This document shows positions 1 through 5,854 of a stretch of 5,958 nucleotides of DNA, piece by piece (the first letter of the stretch is position 1; each line of letters begins with the position of its first letter). Position numbers and translations under genes: made by a program. The stretch spans positions 1 through 5,958 of the forward strand of contig JALUEA010000015.1 of the NCBI GenBank assembly GCA_027053135.1, in the 5' to 3' direction. Source of the stretch: Candidatus Altimarinota bacterium. Lineage in GTDB: Bacteria; Patescibacteriota; Gracilibacteria; CAIRYL01. The notes under the pieces were generated by a model. That model was given only the letters and a program-made list of their open reading frames with translations, did not search any database and had not been told where the DNA came from.

Positions 1-2
1 AC

Positions 3-1595
3 AAATACAACTCCTTTTCATCAAAAACTCCAGTAGCAAAATCTTCTACTCTCAAATATATATATCTCATTTTATCTATTTGTGTAGGAATTGGTATCGT
101 ATGGTTTTTACAATCAATCTATAATACTGATGAAGGAGTAAGTGCATATGCAACATTCGAAAAAAACTCAGCTACTGCAGAAACGCAAACAAAAGATATA
201 AATATTTGGAGCGCTATTTTAGATAATCAACCAATTACAGAAGGAGAAATTGTTCATGTAAAAAAAGAAAATGATGGAAAAATAATTCTTCCAAACCTAT
301 CATTTTTCTTATTAGGAGAAGGGAGCAAACTCTCTATTGATAAATTACGAAAAACAGATGAAAATAAATTATTTGGGGCAGTTACTATCAAAAAAACACC
401 TCTATTATTCTCAGGAAAAAGTGGTTTTGATACTGAAAAAGAATTTAAAATATTTGTAACAAATAATATTTATATCACAGGAGGAAAAAATACATTTCTC
501 TTTAAAGATAATATTGTAAGTTATGTTGACGGAGAAAAAATCCTTATTCAAAAAATTGGAGATAATGGGAAAATTCAAGCATCTCGAGAATTTGGAATAG
601 GACAATCTTTTGATATTTCAACATTCTCAAAGATTCCAACAGGAGATATTGTACAATCATCTCTTCTTGTTGCGCAGTACAAAGGGACAGAAACTCCTCC
701 CGTAGATACATCTCAAAATACAACTGTATCAACTGATATCCCATCACCCATTTTAGTTACTCCACAATTTAAAGACAAAGCTCTCGTTGTAAAAAATGGA
801 AAGCAAAAAATAGCTGGTACAACTACAAAAGATACAGAAAAAATCATGATTGTATTTTCTAATGAAACACACACGGAAAAACTTGTGTTTATTCCTACAC
901 TTTCTGATGATAAAAAAACAAAACAATGGTCATATACAGCAAGTAAACAGTATAAAACACTTTTACCAGGAATTAATTCATATAAAATATACGCTCTGAA
1001 TAAAAATAATGAAAAATCTGCTCCAACAATATTACTCCTATCATATGACGAAAATAATACAACAGAGGATTCTACAAACAATACTGATACTACAGAGTTT
1101 TTAATTACCGCTCCAAATCAAGGACGAGATACCACAATAGAAGGAGACACTATTATTTTAAATGGAATTGCCAGCAAAGATGTTGCATTTATAACTATTT
1201 CCAATCTAACACTTGATTCATCTTATACCCTCCAACACTATAAAAAAGGACAAAAAACATGGAAATATTGGGTAGATGGTCTTAAACCAAATACATATAA
1301 ATATATTGTCTATGCAAAAGATGAAAATAAAAAAATAATCAGTACACAAAAAATTACAATTACATTACAACAAAAAATAAGTAGTAATACCACTACTTCA
1401 ACACCATCTGTCACTCCTACTCCATCACTATCTCCTACTCCTACCACATCATCATCTTCTTCTCCAACTCCAACACACAAACCAGTCGTAACCACAGGAG
1501 CAAGTTCAAGTACATCATCACACACTTCTACTCCTACACCAACACCCTCTCAAGCTTCTCATACTACAACCAGTACAACAGAAGCCTCTCGATAA
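3..1595 (+). CDS. Membrane-anchored surface protein, FecR-like and Ig-like domains, Ser/Thr/Pro tail (5' partial)
   Basis: The frame is open from the left edge of the window to a TAA at 1593-1595 (530 visible codons), so the true start lies outside. A hydrophobic segment at 60-119 (YIYLILSICVGIGIVWFLQSI) follows a Lys/Ser-rich stretch and looks like an N-terminal anchor or signal-anchor, placing the rest outside the cytoplasm. Visible residues about 48-200 form a beta-rich region (ITEGEIVHVKK, LGEGSKLSIDKL) resembling the FecR-like fold. Residues about 248-350 and 366-458 look like two Ig-like beta-sandwich domains (the second starts TEFLITAPNQG and ends near KITITL). The last 70 or so residues are almost only Ser, Thr and Pro. 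No enzyme motif or C-terminal sorting signal is seen. PurN follows 19 bases later. Reading it as an exported structural or adhesion protein is inference; the domain names come from pattern only. Confidence 0.72.
   Translation, partial: KYNSFSSKTPVAKSSTLKYIYLILSICVGIGIVWFLQSIYNTDEGVSAYATFEKNSATAETQTKDINIWSAILDNQPITEGEIVHVKKENDGKIILPNLSFFLLGEGSKLSIDKLRKTDENKLFGAVTIKKTPLLFSGKSGFDTEKEFKIFVTNNIYITGGKNTFLFKDNIVSYVDGEKILIQKIGDNGKIQASREFGIGQSFDISTFSKIPTGDIVQSSLLVAQYKGTETPPVDTSQNTTVSTDIPSPILVTPQFKDKALVVKNGKQKIAGTTTKDTEKIMIVFSNETHTEKLVFIPTLSDDKKTKQWSYTASKQYKTLLPGINSYKIYALNKNNEKSAPTILLLSYDENNTTEDSTNNTDTTEFLITAPNQGRDTTIEGDTIILNGIASKDVAFITISNLTLDSSYTLQHYKKGQKTWKYWVDGLKPNTYKYIVYAKDENKKIISTQKITITLQQKISSNTTTSTPSVTPTPSLSPTPTTSSSSSPTPTHKPVVTTGASSSTSSHTSTPTPTPSQASHTTTSTTEASR
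1380..1592 (+). repeat. Low-complexity Ser/Thr/Pro-coding tract
   Basis: This is an imperfect DNA repeat built on units such as CTCCTACTCC and CATCATCTTCT. It encodes runs like SPTPT, TPTPTPS and SSTSS at the C-terminus of the surface protein. Such tracts usually serve as extended, often O-glycosylated, wall-spanning linkers. Here the tract ends the protein instead of joining two domains. The repeats are degenerate, with no exact long unit, so slippage-driven length variation is possible but not shown. Confidence 0.7.
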
Positions 1596-1614
1596 TACTT
1601 CTCAACATGTTCTT

Positions 1615-2184
1615 ATGAATATAGCTATACTTGCATCAACAGCGGGATCAAATCTGCCCTCTCTTTTTACTCATATTCAACAAAAAAAAGGTATTACATG
1701 TTTTCTTATTACAAATAAAGCAGATGCTCAAGCAATAACAAAAGCAAAAAATTTTTCTATTCCCTATTATATAATAGAAACAAAAAAAAATGAAACACGA
1801 GAAGAATACGATAAAAGAGTATTGGATATTTTGCACCAAAATAATACAGACTATGTTTTTATGATTGGATACATGCGTATTGTATCTCCTCTTTTTGTAA
1901 ATGCGTTTCGAAATAAAATATTTAATGTTCATCCATCACTATTACCAGCATTTGCTGGTGGCATGAGTAATTCTGTTCACCAAGATGTATTAGATTTTGG
2001 ATGTAAAGTAACAGGAGCAACACTTCATATTGTTTCTGAAGAAGTTGATGCAGGAAAAATTATAAACCAAAAAGCATGCGAGATTTCAAAAAATGAAACC
2101 GTCGCAACACTTAAACCAAAAGTTCAAAAACTCGAACAAACAATGCTACAAGAACTTATTGATACACTATACCAAAAATTCTAA
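1615..2184 (+). CDS. purN: Phosphoribosylglycinamide formyltransferase (PurN)
   Basis: It transfers a formyl group from 10-formyl-tetrahydrofolate to GAR, the third step of de novo purine synthesis, in the cytoplasm. The 189 residues match the short monofunctional bacterial enzyme. The N-terminus MNIAILASTAGSNLPSL is the usual strand plus phosphate-binding loop, although the common S-G-x-G-S-N is changed to S-T-A-G-S-N. The catalytic Asn104 and His106 lie in FNVHPSLLPAFAG, and the catalytic Asp145 in EEVDAGKIINQ, preceded by the family's KVTGATLHIV strand. The start is the ATG that supplies the first beta strand; there is no Shine-Dalgarno sequence before it. The gene follows the surface-protein gene by 19 bases and could be read from the same transcript. 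It converges on clpP with only 10 bases between the stops. It contains intact runs of 8 and 9 A (1682-1689, 1782-1790). Confidence 0.95.
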   Translation: MNIAILASTAGSNLPSLFTHIQQKKGITCFLITNKADAQAITKAKNFSIPYYIIETKKNETREEYDKRVLDILHQNNTDYVFMIGYMRIVSPLFVNAFRNKIFNVHPSLLPAFAGGMSNSVHQDVLDFGCKVTGATLHIVSEEVDAGKIINQKACEISKNETVATLKPKVQKLEQTMLQELIDTLYQKF

Positions 2185-2194
2185 AAACAAATTC

Positions 2195-2806
2195 TTATGC
2201 ACCTATAACCGCGTCAATCAACCCATACTCTTTTGCTTCTTCTGCAGTCATATAATTGTCTCTATCACAATCTGCTTCAACTTGTTCTCGTGATTTTCCG
2301 GTATGTTTCGCTAAAATGTTATATAAAACATTTCCTGTTTTTTCTATATGCAATGCTGCAATTTTAATATCAGAAGCCTGTCCCTCTGCTCCTCCTAATG
2401 GTTGATGAATCATAACTTCAGAATGAGGAAGAGCAAATCGTTTTCCTTTCGTTCCTCCACAAAGAATAATAGACCCCATACTCGCAGCTAACCCAACACA
2501 CACCACAGATATATCAGGTTTCACCAATTGCATTGCATCATAAATAGCTAACCCTGCGGTAACATGCCCTCCAGGAGAATTAACATACAATGTTATATCT
2601 TTATTTGGATCAACTTTCTCTAAAAACAATAACTGTGCAACAACTGTATTGGCAACATGAGAATCTATTGCTGATCCTAAAAACACAATTCTATCCTCTA
2701 ATAACCGTGAATAAATATCATATACTCGCTCTCCGGTAGGTGTTTTATCAATCACGGTTGGAATTAAGGTTCCAGTATGCTCTTTTGCAATTGAAGTAAT
2801 ATTCAT
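2195..2806 (-). CDS. clpP: ATP-dependent Clp protease proteolytic subunit
   Basis: ClpP is the serine peptidase that forms the double-heptamer chamber working with ClpX or ClpA/C unfoldases in cytoplasmic protein turnover. The protein has 203 residues, normal for the family. The triad is visible: Ser109 in GLAASMGS, His134 in VMIHQPLGG and Asp183 in [12 protein letters not shown]. The oxyanion and substrate strand residues [10 protein letters not shown] (76-85) and the C-terminal EYGLIDAV are also conserved. The N-terminus [20 protein letters not shown] matches the axial-loop region that precedes the mature enzyme, so the ATG at 2806 is a good start although no Shine-Dalgarno sequence is seen. 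No clpX or tig is in the window; the gene stands alone, divergent from purK and convergent with purN. Transcription probably starts at the extended -10 element at 2850-2858. Confidence 0.97.
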   Translation of the reverse strand: MNITSIAKEHTGTLIPTVIDKTPTGERVYDIYSRLLEDRIVFLGSAIDSHVANTVVAQLLFLEKVDPNKDITLYVNSPGGHVTAGLAIYDAMQLVKPDISVVCVGLAASMGSIILCGGTKGKRFALPHSEVMIHQPLGGAEGQASDIKIAALHIEKTGNVLYNILAKHTGKSREQVEADCDRDNYMTAEEAKEYGLIDAVIGA

Positions 2807-2837
2807 ATACTGTTTTCAAAATAATATAAAAAAATCT

Positions 2838-2890
2838 TCTCTGTAAGAGAGTATACCAAATAAAAAAAATTTTTACAGAGATATTTCTCT
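2838..2890. promoter_or_regulatory. Paired TCTCT/AGAGA dyads between clpP and purK (possible operator)
   Basis: Two dyads lie in the divergent promoter region: TCTCT-gta-AGAGA at 2838-2850 and AGAGA-tatt-TCTCT at 2877-2890. Across them runs a perfect 9-base inverted repeat, TCTCTGTAA (2838-2846) and TTACAGAGA (2873-2881), separated by 26 bases. The left dyad covers the start-side edge of the clpP -10 and the presumed start site. The right dyad lies just upstream of the purK -10. That placement suits a repressor or activator site acting on both genes, but simple low-complexity chance is possible in AT-rich DNA. No known regulator consensus was recognised. Confidence 0.4.
2850..2858 (-). promoter_or_regulatory. 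Predicted clpP promoter (extended -10)
   Basis: Read on the - strand, the sequence is TGGTATACT: a TG-n motif plus TATACT, which matches the sigma70 -10 consensus TATAAT at 5 of 6 positions. It sits about 44 bases before the clpP ATG. The -35 is weak (CTGTAA at 17-base spacing, 3 of 6 matches), which an extended -10 can tolerate. An A5/T8 tract fills the spacer. Prediction only. Confidence 0.5.
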
Positions 2891-2897
2891 CAATCTT

Positions 2898-2906
2898 TGA
2901 TATACT
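2898..2906 (+). promoter_or_regulatory. Predicted purK promoter (extended -10)
   Basis: The + strand reads TGATATACT: TG-n plus TATACT, 5 of 6 matches to the sigma70 -10 consensus. It lies 29 bases before the purK ATG at 2936, implying a leader of roughly 22 bases. No good -35 is present at 16-18 bases; TTTACA at 2872-2877 is too far away. The TTG at 2897, the first possible start codon in the purK frame, falls inside this element, which argues for the ATG at 2936 as the real start. Confidence 0.5.
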
Positions 2907-2935
2907 ACAAAAAACAATTATTACACAGATACATT

Positions 2936-4093
2936 ATGATTAACCCAAACCAAACAATAGGATTTATTACTGGAGGACAACTCGGTCAAATGATGATTCA
3001 ATCTTTTTTACCCTTTCGACAAAACGAAAAAATATATATTTTAGATGAAAATGAAGACTGCCCTTGTCGCCCTTATAGCAACAAAGTCTTTATTGGATCG
3101 AGTAAAAATTTTGAAGATGTGTTATCCTTTGGAAAACAGTGCGACACAATAATTCTTGAATTTGAACATGTAAATGTTGAAGCACTCAAAGCACTTGAAA
3201 ATATGGGAAAAAAAGTTTTTTGCCAAAGTAAGTATATTGCAATTATTCAAAATAAAGGGAAACAAAAAAAGTTTTATACAGAAAACAATATTCCTACAAG
3301 CCCATACCGTACGATACGCAATAAAAATGAATTTATACTCTTAGCACAAGAAAACAAAATATCATTTCCTCTTATGCAAAAAACCTTTCATGACGGATAC
3401 GATGGAGGAGGTGTAACAAAAATACATTCACTCACAGAGATTGAGACAAAAGCATTTGATACAGAAAGTATTCTTGAAGACTGTATCAATATTACACGAG
3501 AATTTTCTCTCATCTGTGGACGAGATCAATTAGGAAATGAATTTCAATACCCTCTTATTGAGCAATTTTTTCATGAAAAAACTCATATTGTCGATTGTAT
3601 AACATCTCATTGTGAAATAGATTCTGATATAGAATCACAAATAGAATCGATTAAAACAAAAATACTCTCTGCATTTACTGGGGCAGGGTTATGGGCTATA
3701 GAACTTTTTCTTGATACAAATGGAACCGTCTTAGTAAATGAGATAGCTCCACGCGTTCATAATTCAGGACATCAAAGTATCGAAGGAAATTACTGCTCTC
3801 AATTTGAACAGTATATGAGAATTGCTCTTGGATACTCTATAGGGAATACAGCCGAAATAAAACCAAGTATCACATGGAACCTTCTCGGAGAAGAAAATTT
3901 TATAGGACCAGTGTACTATAATGGAATAGAAGAAGTCATGAAGCAAAAAAATGTTTCTCTCCACTTATACGGAAAAAAAACAACAAAACCACATCGAAAA
4001 ATGGGACACTGTACTGTTACAGGCGATACCCTTGAAGAATGCTGGAAAACAATACACACTCTGAAAAATACGATAAAAGTTATAGCACAATAA
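2936..4093 (+). CDS. purK: N5-carboxyaminoimidazole ribonucleotide synthetase (PurK)
   Basis: PurK is an ATP-grasp enzyme that joins bicarbonate to AIR using ATP, giving N5-CAIR for PurE in de novo purine synthesis. From the ATG at 2936 the protein has 385 residues, a usual length. The pre-ATP-grasp domain opens with TIGFITGGQLGQMM (7-20), and ILEFEHVNVEAL (73-84) is the family's E-F-E-x-V/I-N motif. The flexible ATP-binding loop is FHDGYDGGGV (151-160), where most relatives have GYDGKGQ, so a Lys is replaced by Gly. Metal- and ATP-binding acidic residues are in WAIELFLD (253-260) and VNEIAPRVHNSGH (267-279). The C-terminal motif YGKKTTKPHRKMGH is at 345-358. A TTG at 2897 would add 13 residues, but it overlaps the predicted -10 and adds nothing conserved. 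There is no Shine-Dalgarno sequence and no purE in the window. The next gene starts 6 bases after the stop, so the two are probably co-transcribed. Confidence 0.95.
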   Translation: MINPNQTIGFITGGQLGQMMIQSFLPFRQNEKIYILDENEDCPCRPYSNKVFIGSSKNFEDVLSFGKQCDTIILEFEHVNVEALKALENMGKKVFCQSKYIAIIQNKGKQKKFYTENNIPTSPYRTIRNKNEFILLAQENKISFPLMQKTFHDGYDGGGVTKIHSLTEIETKAFDTESILEDCINITREFSLICGRDQLGNEFQYPLIEQFFHEKTHIVDCITSHCEIDSDIESQIESIKTKILSAFTGAGLWAIELFLDTNGTVLVNEIAPRVHNSGHQSIEGNYCSQFEQYMRIALGYSIGNTAEIKPSITWNLLGEENFIGPVYYNGIEEVMKQKNVSLHLYGKKTTKPHRKMGHCTVTGDTLEECWKTIHTLKNTIKVIAQ

Positions 4094-4099
4094 AAATAT

Positions 4100-4624
4100 A
4101 TGCAAAAAAACACTATTACCCAAGTTGAAAAAAAAATTTATAAAAACCTTGTTCTTACGCATAAAATGCATAAAAAACAATCGGAAATATACCAAAAAGA
4201 AACCTCTGCAATAAAACTCTTTCTTATTCTTACAACAATTTCCGTATTTATCGTTTTAATTGCACCAATAAATTATAATATTTCATGGGGAATAAAATTT
4301 TCTCTTGCACTTATAGACTTATTCCTTATTTTATATGAATCTGGATTTCAACCAGAAGAAAAACTTCAAATTCACAAAACCACCGCTAGCAAACTCTTAA
4401 ATTTACGAAATACATTTGCTCTTGCTCTCTCTGATTATACTCTTGGAAGAATTTCTCAAGAAGAATTTCTTACAATTCGAAACAAAATATCACAACAAGC
4501 AGATAATATTTATGCAAACAGTCTCAATGTAAGCCATAAAGCAGTAAAAAAAGCCGAAGAAGAAACAAGACAATACCTAACAAAAGACCCTGATTGTGTT
4601 CTCAATGAAATACAAACACAATAA
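4100..4624 (+). CDS. SLATT-like two-helix membrane protein
   Basis: The protein has 174 residues. A charged N-terminal helix (about 1-36, rich in Lys, Gln, Glu and His) leads into two membrane helices, about 38-57 (IKLFLILTTISVFIVLIAP) and 62-79 (SWGIKFSLALIDLFLILY). A long, mostly helical cytoplasmic part follows (about 83-165), with KLQIHKTTASKLLNLRNTFA, then ISQEEFLTIRNKISQQADNIY and a final HKAVKKAEEETR. This layout, with two helices, an H-x-x-x-A-x-x-L-x-x-L-R helix, a paired helix and a late A-x-x-x-A segment, matches the SLATT family as I know it. SLATT proteins are predicted pore-forming effectors of nucleotide-signal or SLOG-linked conflict systems. No CD-NTase, SLOG or reverse transcriptase partner is visible. 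It starts 6 bases after purK without a Shine-Dalgarno sequence and uses native-like arginine codons (2 CGA, 2 AGA). Alternatively it is an unrelated two-helix protein of unknown role. Confidence 0.6.
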   Translation: MQKNTITQVEKKIYKNLVLTHKMHKKQSEIYQKETSAIKLFLILTTISVFIVLIAPINYNISWGIKFSLALIDLFLILYESGFQPEEKLQIHKTTASKLLNLRNTFALALSDYTLGRISQEEFLTIRNKISQQADNIYANSLNVSHKAVKKAEEETRQYLTKDPDCVLNEIQTQ

Positions 4625-4627
4625 TTC

Positions 4628-5068
4628 CTACTCTTTGACCGTCTCAAAAATAGTTTCTTTTTCTGATTGTGTATTAATCATTTCTGCAAGAATAGAAGAT
4701 CCAATAATTAATCCAGCACCTAGCAATAAATGTGAAGTAATATGTATTTCTTTTAACACAAAAGATTCTATTACGAGAGTAATTAAAATAGAAATATTAA
4801 ACATTAAAAAAGCAATAAAACCGTCCATTCGTTTATATGCTTCAAATGTTAATAGCGTTCCAAGTCCCCATAAAATACCTAAACCAATAGCCCAAGAAAT
4901 TTCTTGTATTGGTAAATGAAAAAAATATAAATAATTATATATTACAAATGGTATAGTACATAAAAATGCAAGAAAGTATAAATAAAAATTTAAAAAATAT
5001 ACTTCATACCCTTTAAATTTTTCGGTATATCGAATTTGCGCAATCACAAAAGCAACATCTGAAAACAT
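4628..5068 (-). CDS. EamA/DMT-type transporter, one half only (N-terminally truncated)
   Basis: The frame encodes 146 residues from an ATG at 5068. It stays open back to a stop at 5102-5104, adding KKKGNIFAICY, which would complete a first membrane helix (IFAICYMFSDVAFVIAQ). Four more helices follow: YFLNFYLYFLAFLCTIPFVI, ISWAIGLGILWGLGTLLTFEA, GFIAFLMFNISILITLVIESF and HLLLGAGLIIGSSILAEMI. The loop FEAYKRMDGFIAFLMF and the E-x-x-x-L-K-E turn fit the EamA repeat of drug/metabolite-type transporters. Full-length members have two such repeats (about 300 residues); this looks like the second repeat alone. The ATG lies inside helix 1, so a correct start is lacking, and the piece begins exactly where the aminotransferase breaks off. 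Single-repeat EamA proteins exist, so function is not excluded. It ends 3 bases from the stop of the convergent SLATT-like gene. Confidence 0.62.
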   Translation of the reverse strand: MFSDVAFVIAQIRYTEKFKGYEVYFLNFYLYFLAFLCTIPFVIYNYLYFFHLPIQEISWAIGLGILWGLGTLLTFEAYKRMDGFIAFLMFNISILITLVIESFVLKEIHITSHLLLGAGLIIGSSILAEMINTQSEKETIFETVKE

Positions 5069-5466
5069 ATAACATATTGCAAATATATTTCCTTTTTTCT
5101 TTTAATTCTCTCTTTAAGTTTTTTTATTTGTTCAATTCCAATTACCGCCTGAATATCCGTAAACTTTGAATTAATACCAAAATAATCATGAATATCAGCA
5201 CCGCCTTGTAAACGTCCAAAATCTTTCAGCCTTTCTATTTTCTCATGCAATTTTTCATCATTTGTTACTAAAGCGCCGCCTTGCCCCGTTGTAATAATTT
5301 TATGTGGACTAAATGAAAAAGAGCCAATATCACCTAATGTTCCTAAAAATTGACCGTCAACTTTAGATCCAAAAGATTGAGCTGCATCTTCAATAAGATA
5401 TAACTCATTCTCTTTACAAAATTTTACAAACTCTTTTATATATTTACCACGTCCGTTTAAACTCAC
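5044..5466 (-). CDS. DegT-family aminotransferase, central fragment with catalytic lysine
   Basis: The longest reading from a possible start codon uses a GTG at 5466 (140 residues). The family match begins earlier in this frame (TKAIIYV), so the GTG is an internal valine codon rather than a true start. It holds the PLP Asp (EDAAQ) and Lys (SPHK) and the dimer-contact stretch GINSKFTDIQAVIG. The last nine residues, VICFQMLLL, are unrelated to the family and come from the junction with the EamA piece. No Shine-Dalgarno sequence precedes it. Confidence 0.65.
   Translation of the reverse strand: MSLNGRGKYIKEFVKFCKENELYLIEDAAQSFGSKVDGQFLGTLGDIGSFSFSPHKIITTGQGGALVTNDEKLHEKIERLKDFGRLQGGADIHDYFGINSKFTDIQAVIGIEQIKKLKERIKRKKEIYLQYVICFQMLLL
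5074..5101 (-). other. Junction between aminotransferase and EamA fragments
   Basis: Reading on the - strand, family-like aminotransferase sequence continues to about IKRKKEIYLQY (its Tyr codon is at 5074-5076) and then gives VICFQMLLL and a TGA. In a different frame, EamA-like sequence starts at about GNIFAICYMF (from 5092 down). The two therefore meet or overlap within this short stretch, with no intergenic DNA. About 110 C-terminal residues of the aminotransferase and about 150 N-terminal residues of a two-repeat EamA protein are absent. A deletion, a recombination endpoint or an assembly join would all give this picture. Confidence 0.5.
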
Positions 5467-5471
5467 ATATA

Positions 5472-5840
5472 TTATTGCTTTAGTTTTTTTGTGATCTTCT
5501 TTTTAGCTTCTTCTAAATCCATACATAAATCTTCGGGGGACACATCTATGAGTATAGGATTAGCTCCTATTAATTTACATGCGTTAGGTGTTGCAATCAT
5601 TGTCAAATTAGGCACTAAAACATCATCTCCCCTTTTAATACCCAATGCAAGCAATGCAATCGTTAAACTAATAGTCCCGTTATTAACAGCAGAAGCATAT
5701 TTCACGTTTAATGTTTCTGCTATCCGTTGTTCAAACTCTTCCGTTTTTTTGAACTCAGTTAACCACCCGCCTGACTTCATGTAGTTTACTAAAGCATTTA
5801 TTTCCTCATCACCATAAATTGGCTCAATCTGGGGAATCAT
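5472..5840 (-). CDS. DegT-family aminotransferase, N-terminal fragment
   Basis: This 122-residue open frame begins at an ATG with a good AGGAG site 9 bases upstream. It carries the substrate-facing N-terminus (SGGWLTEFKKTEEFEQRI) and the start of the PLP fold (ASAVNNGTISLTIALLALG). After KKKITKK it goes out of frame and adds only LKQ before a TAA. It lacks the catalytic lysine, so alone it cannot be active. Confidence 0.75.
   Translation of the reverse strand: MIPQIEPIYGDEEINALVNYMKSGGWLTEFKKTEEFEQRIAETLNVKYASAVNNGTISLTIALLALGIKRGDDVLVPNLTMIATPNACKLIGANPILIDVSPEDLCMDLEEAKKKITKKLKQ
5484..5490 (-). other. A7 run at the aminotransferase frame change
   Basis: On the - strand the frame reads ACA AAA AAA CTA AAG CAA TAA. 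Slipping back one base gives ACA AAA AAA ACT AAA GCA ATA, that is KK-TKAII, restoring the family sequence. The run is also an A-AAA-AAA slippery heptamer. No clear downstream hairpin is seen, so a plain one-base deletion in a decaying gene is the simpler reading. Confidence 0.6.
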
Positions 5841-5849
5841 AATTTAATT

Positions 5850-5854
5850 CTCCT
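5850..5854 (-). promoter_or_regulatory. Ribosome binding site of the aminotransferase
   Basis: The - strand reads AGGAG, 9 bases before the ATG at 5840, and it shares bases with the TAG stop of the upstream gene. This implies translation coupling in one operon. It is the only convincing Shine-Dalgarno sequence in the window; the other visible starts have none. Confidence 0.7.

Larger units (their letters stand above)
5044..5840 (-). pseudogene. DegT/DnrJ/EryC1/StrS sugar aminotransferase, frameshifted and truncated
   Basis: This is a PLP enzyme of the family that aminates keto-sugar nucleotides for surface glycans. Two frames together give about 255 family-like residues. The first covers residues 1-122 (MIPQIEPIYGDEEINALVNY, then NNGTISLTIALLALG and NLTMIATPNAC). 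The second supplies TKAIIYVSLNGRGKYIKEF, EDAAQSFGS (cofactor-pairing Asp), SFSPHKIITTGQGGALV (the Schiff-base Lys, at 5299-5301) and KFTDIQAVIGIEQIKKL. The frame changes at the A7 run at 5484-5490. Relatives are about 370 residues long; the C-terminal small domain is missing here. The SPHKIITTGQGG form resembles perosamine-synthase-like members, but the substrate cannot be assigned. None of its 7 arginine codons is CGA, unlike the genes to the left, which suggests transfer. It is probably inactive as it stands. Confidence 0.8.

Noticed and set aside
713..1081. 122-codon open frame on the - strand
   Set aside because: It lies opposite the surface-protein frame, which is open without a stop from the window edge to 1595 and has clear domain-like sequence; the antisense product has no recognisable motif.
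1380..1592. CRISPR-like or tandem repeat array
   Set aside because: The repetition is codon-level Ser/Thr/Pro bias within an open frame, with no constant repeat or spacer lengths.
846..1595. Surface protein starting at the ATG at 846
   Set aside because: The same frame is open all the way to the window edge, with a membrane helix and a beta domain upstream, so 846 is an internal methionine.
2897..2935. Upstream TTG start adding 13 residues to PurK
   Set aside because: The added residues are not conserved, the TTG sits in the predicted -10 element, and the ATG at 2936 gives the normal PurK N-terminus.
4596..4919. 107-codon open frame on the + strand
   Set aside because: It is the antisense shadow of the EamA-like membrane protein and overlaps the end of the SLATT-like gene; the protein is without family features.
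5044..5046. UGA read as glycine, as in Gracilibacteria and Absconditabacteria
   Set aside because: Five glycine-containing genes have no in-frame TGA, and reading through this TGA gives sequence unlike the missing aminotransferase C-terminus. The upstream break is a TAA in any case.
5472..5490. Programmed -1 frameshift in the aminotransferase
   Set aside because: The heptamer fits, but no stimulating hairpin is evident and the gene is truncated further on, so decay by indel explains it more simply; kept only as a testable alternative.
5491..5784. 97-codon open frame on the + strand
   Set aside because: It is antisense to the aminotransferase N-terminal half, whose family motifs are unambiguous.
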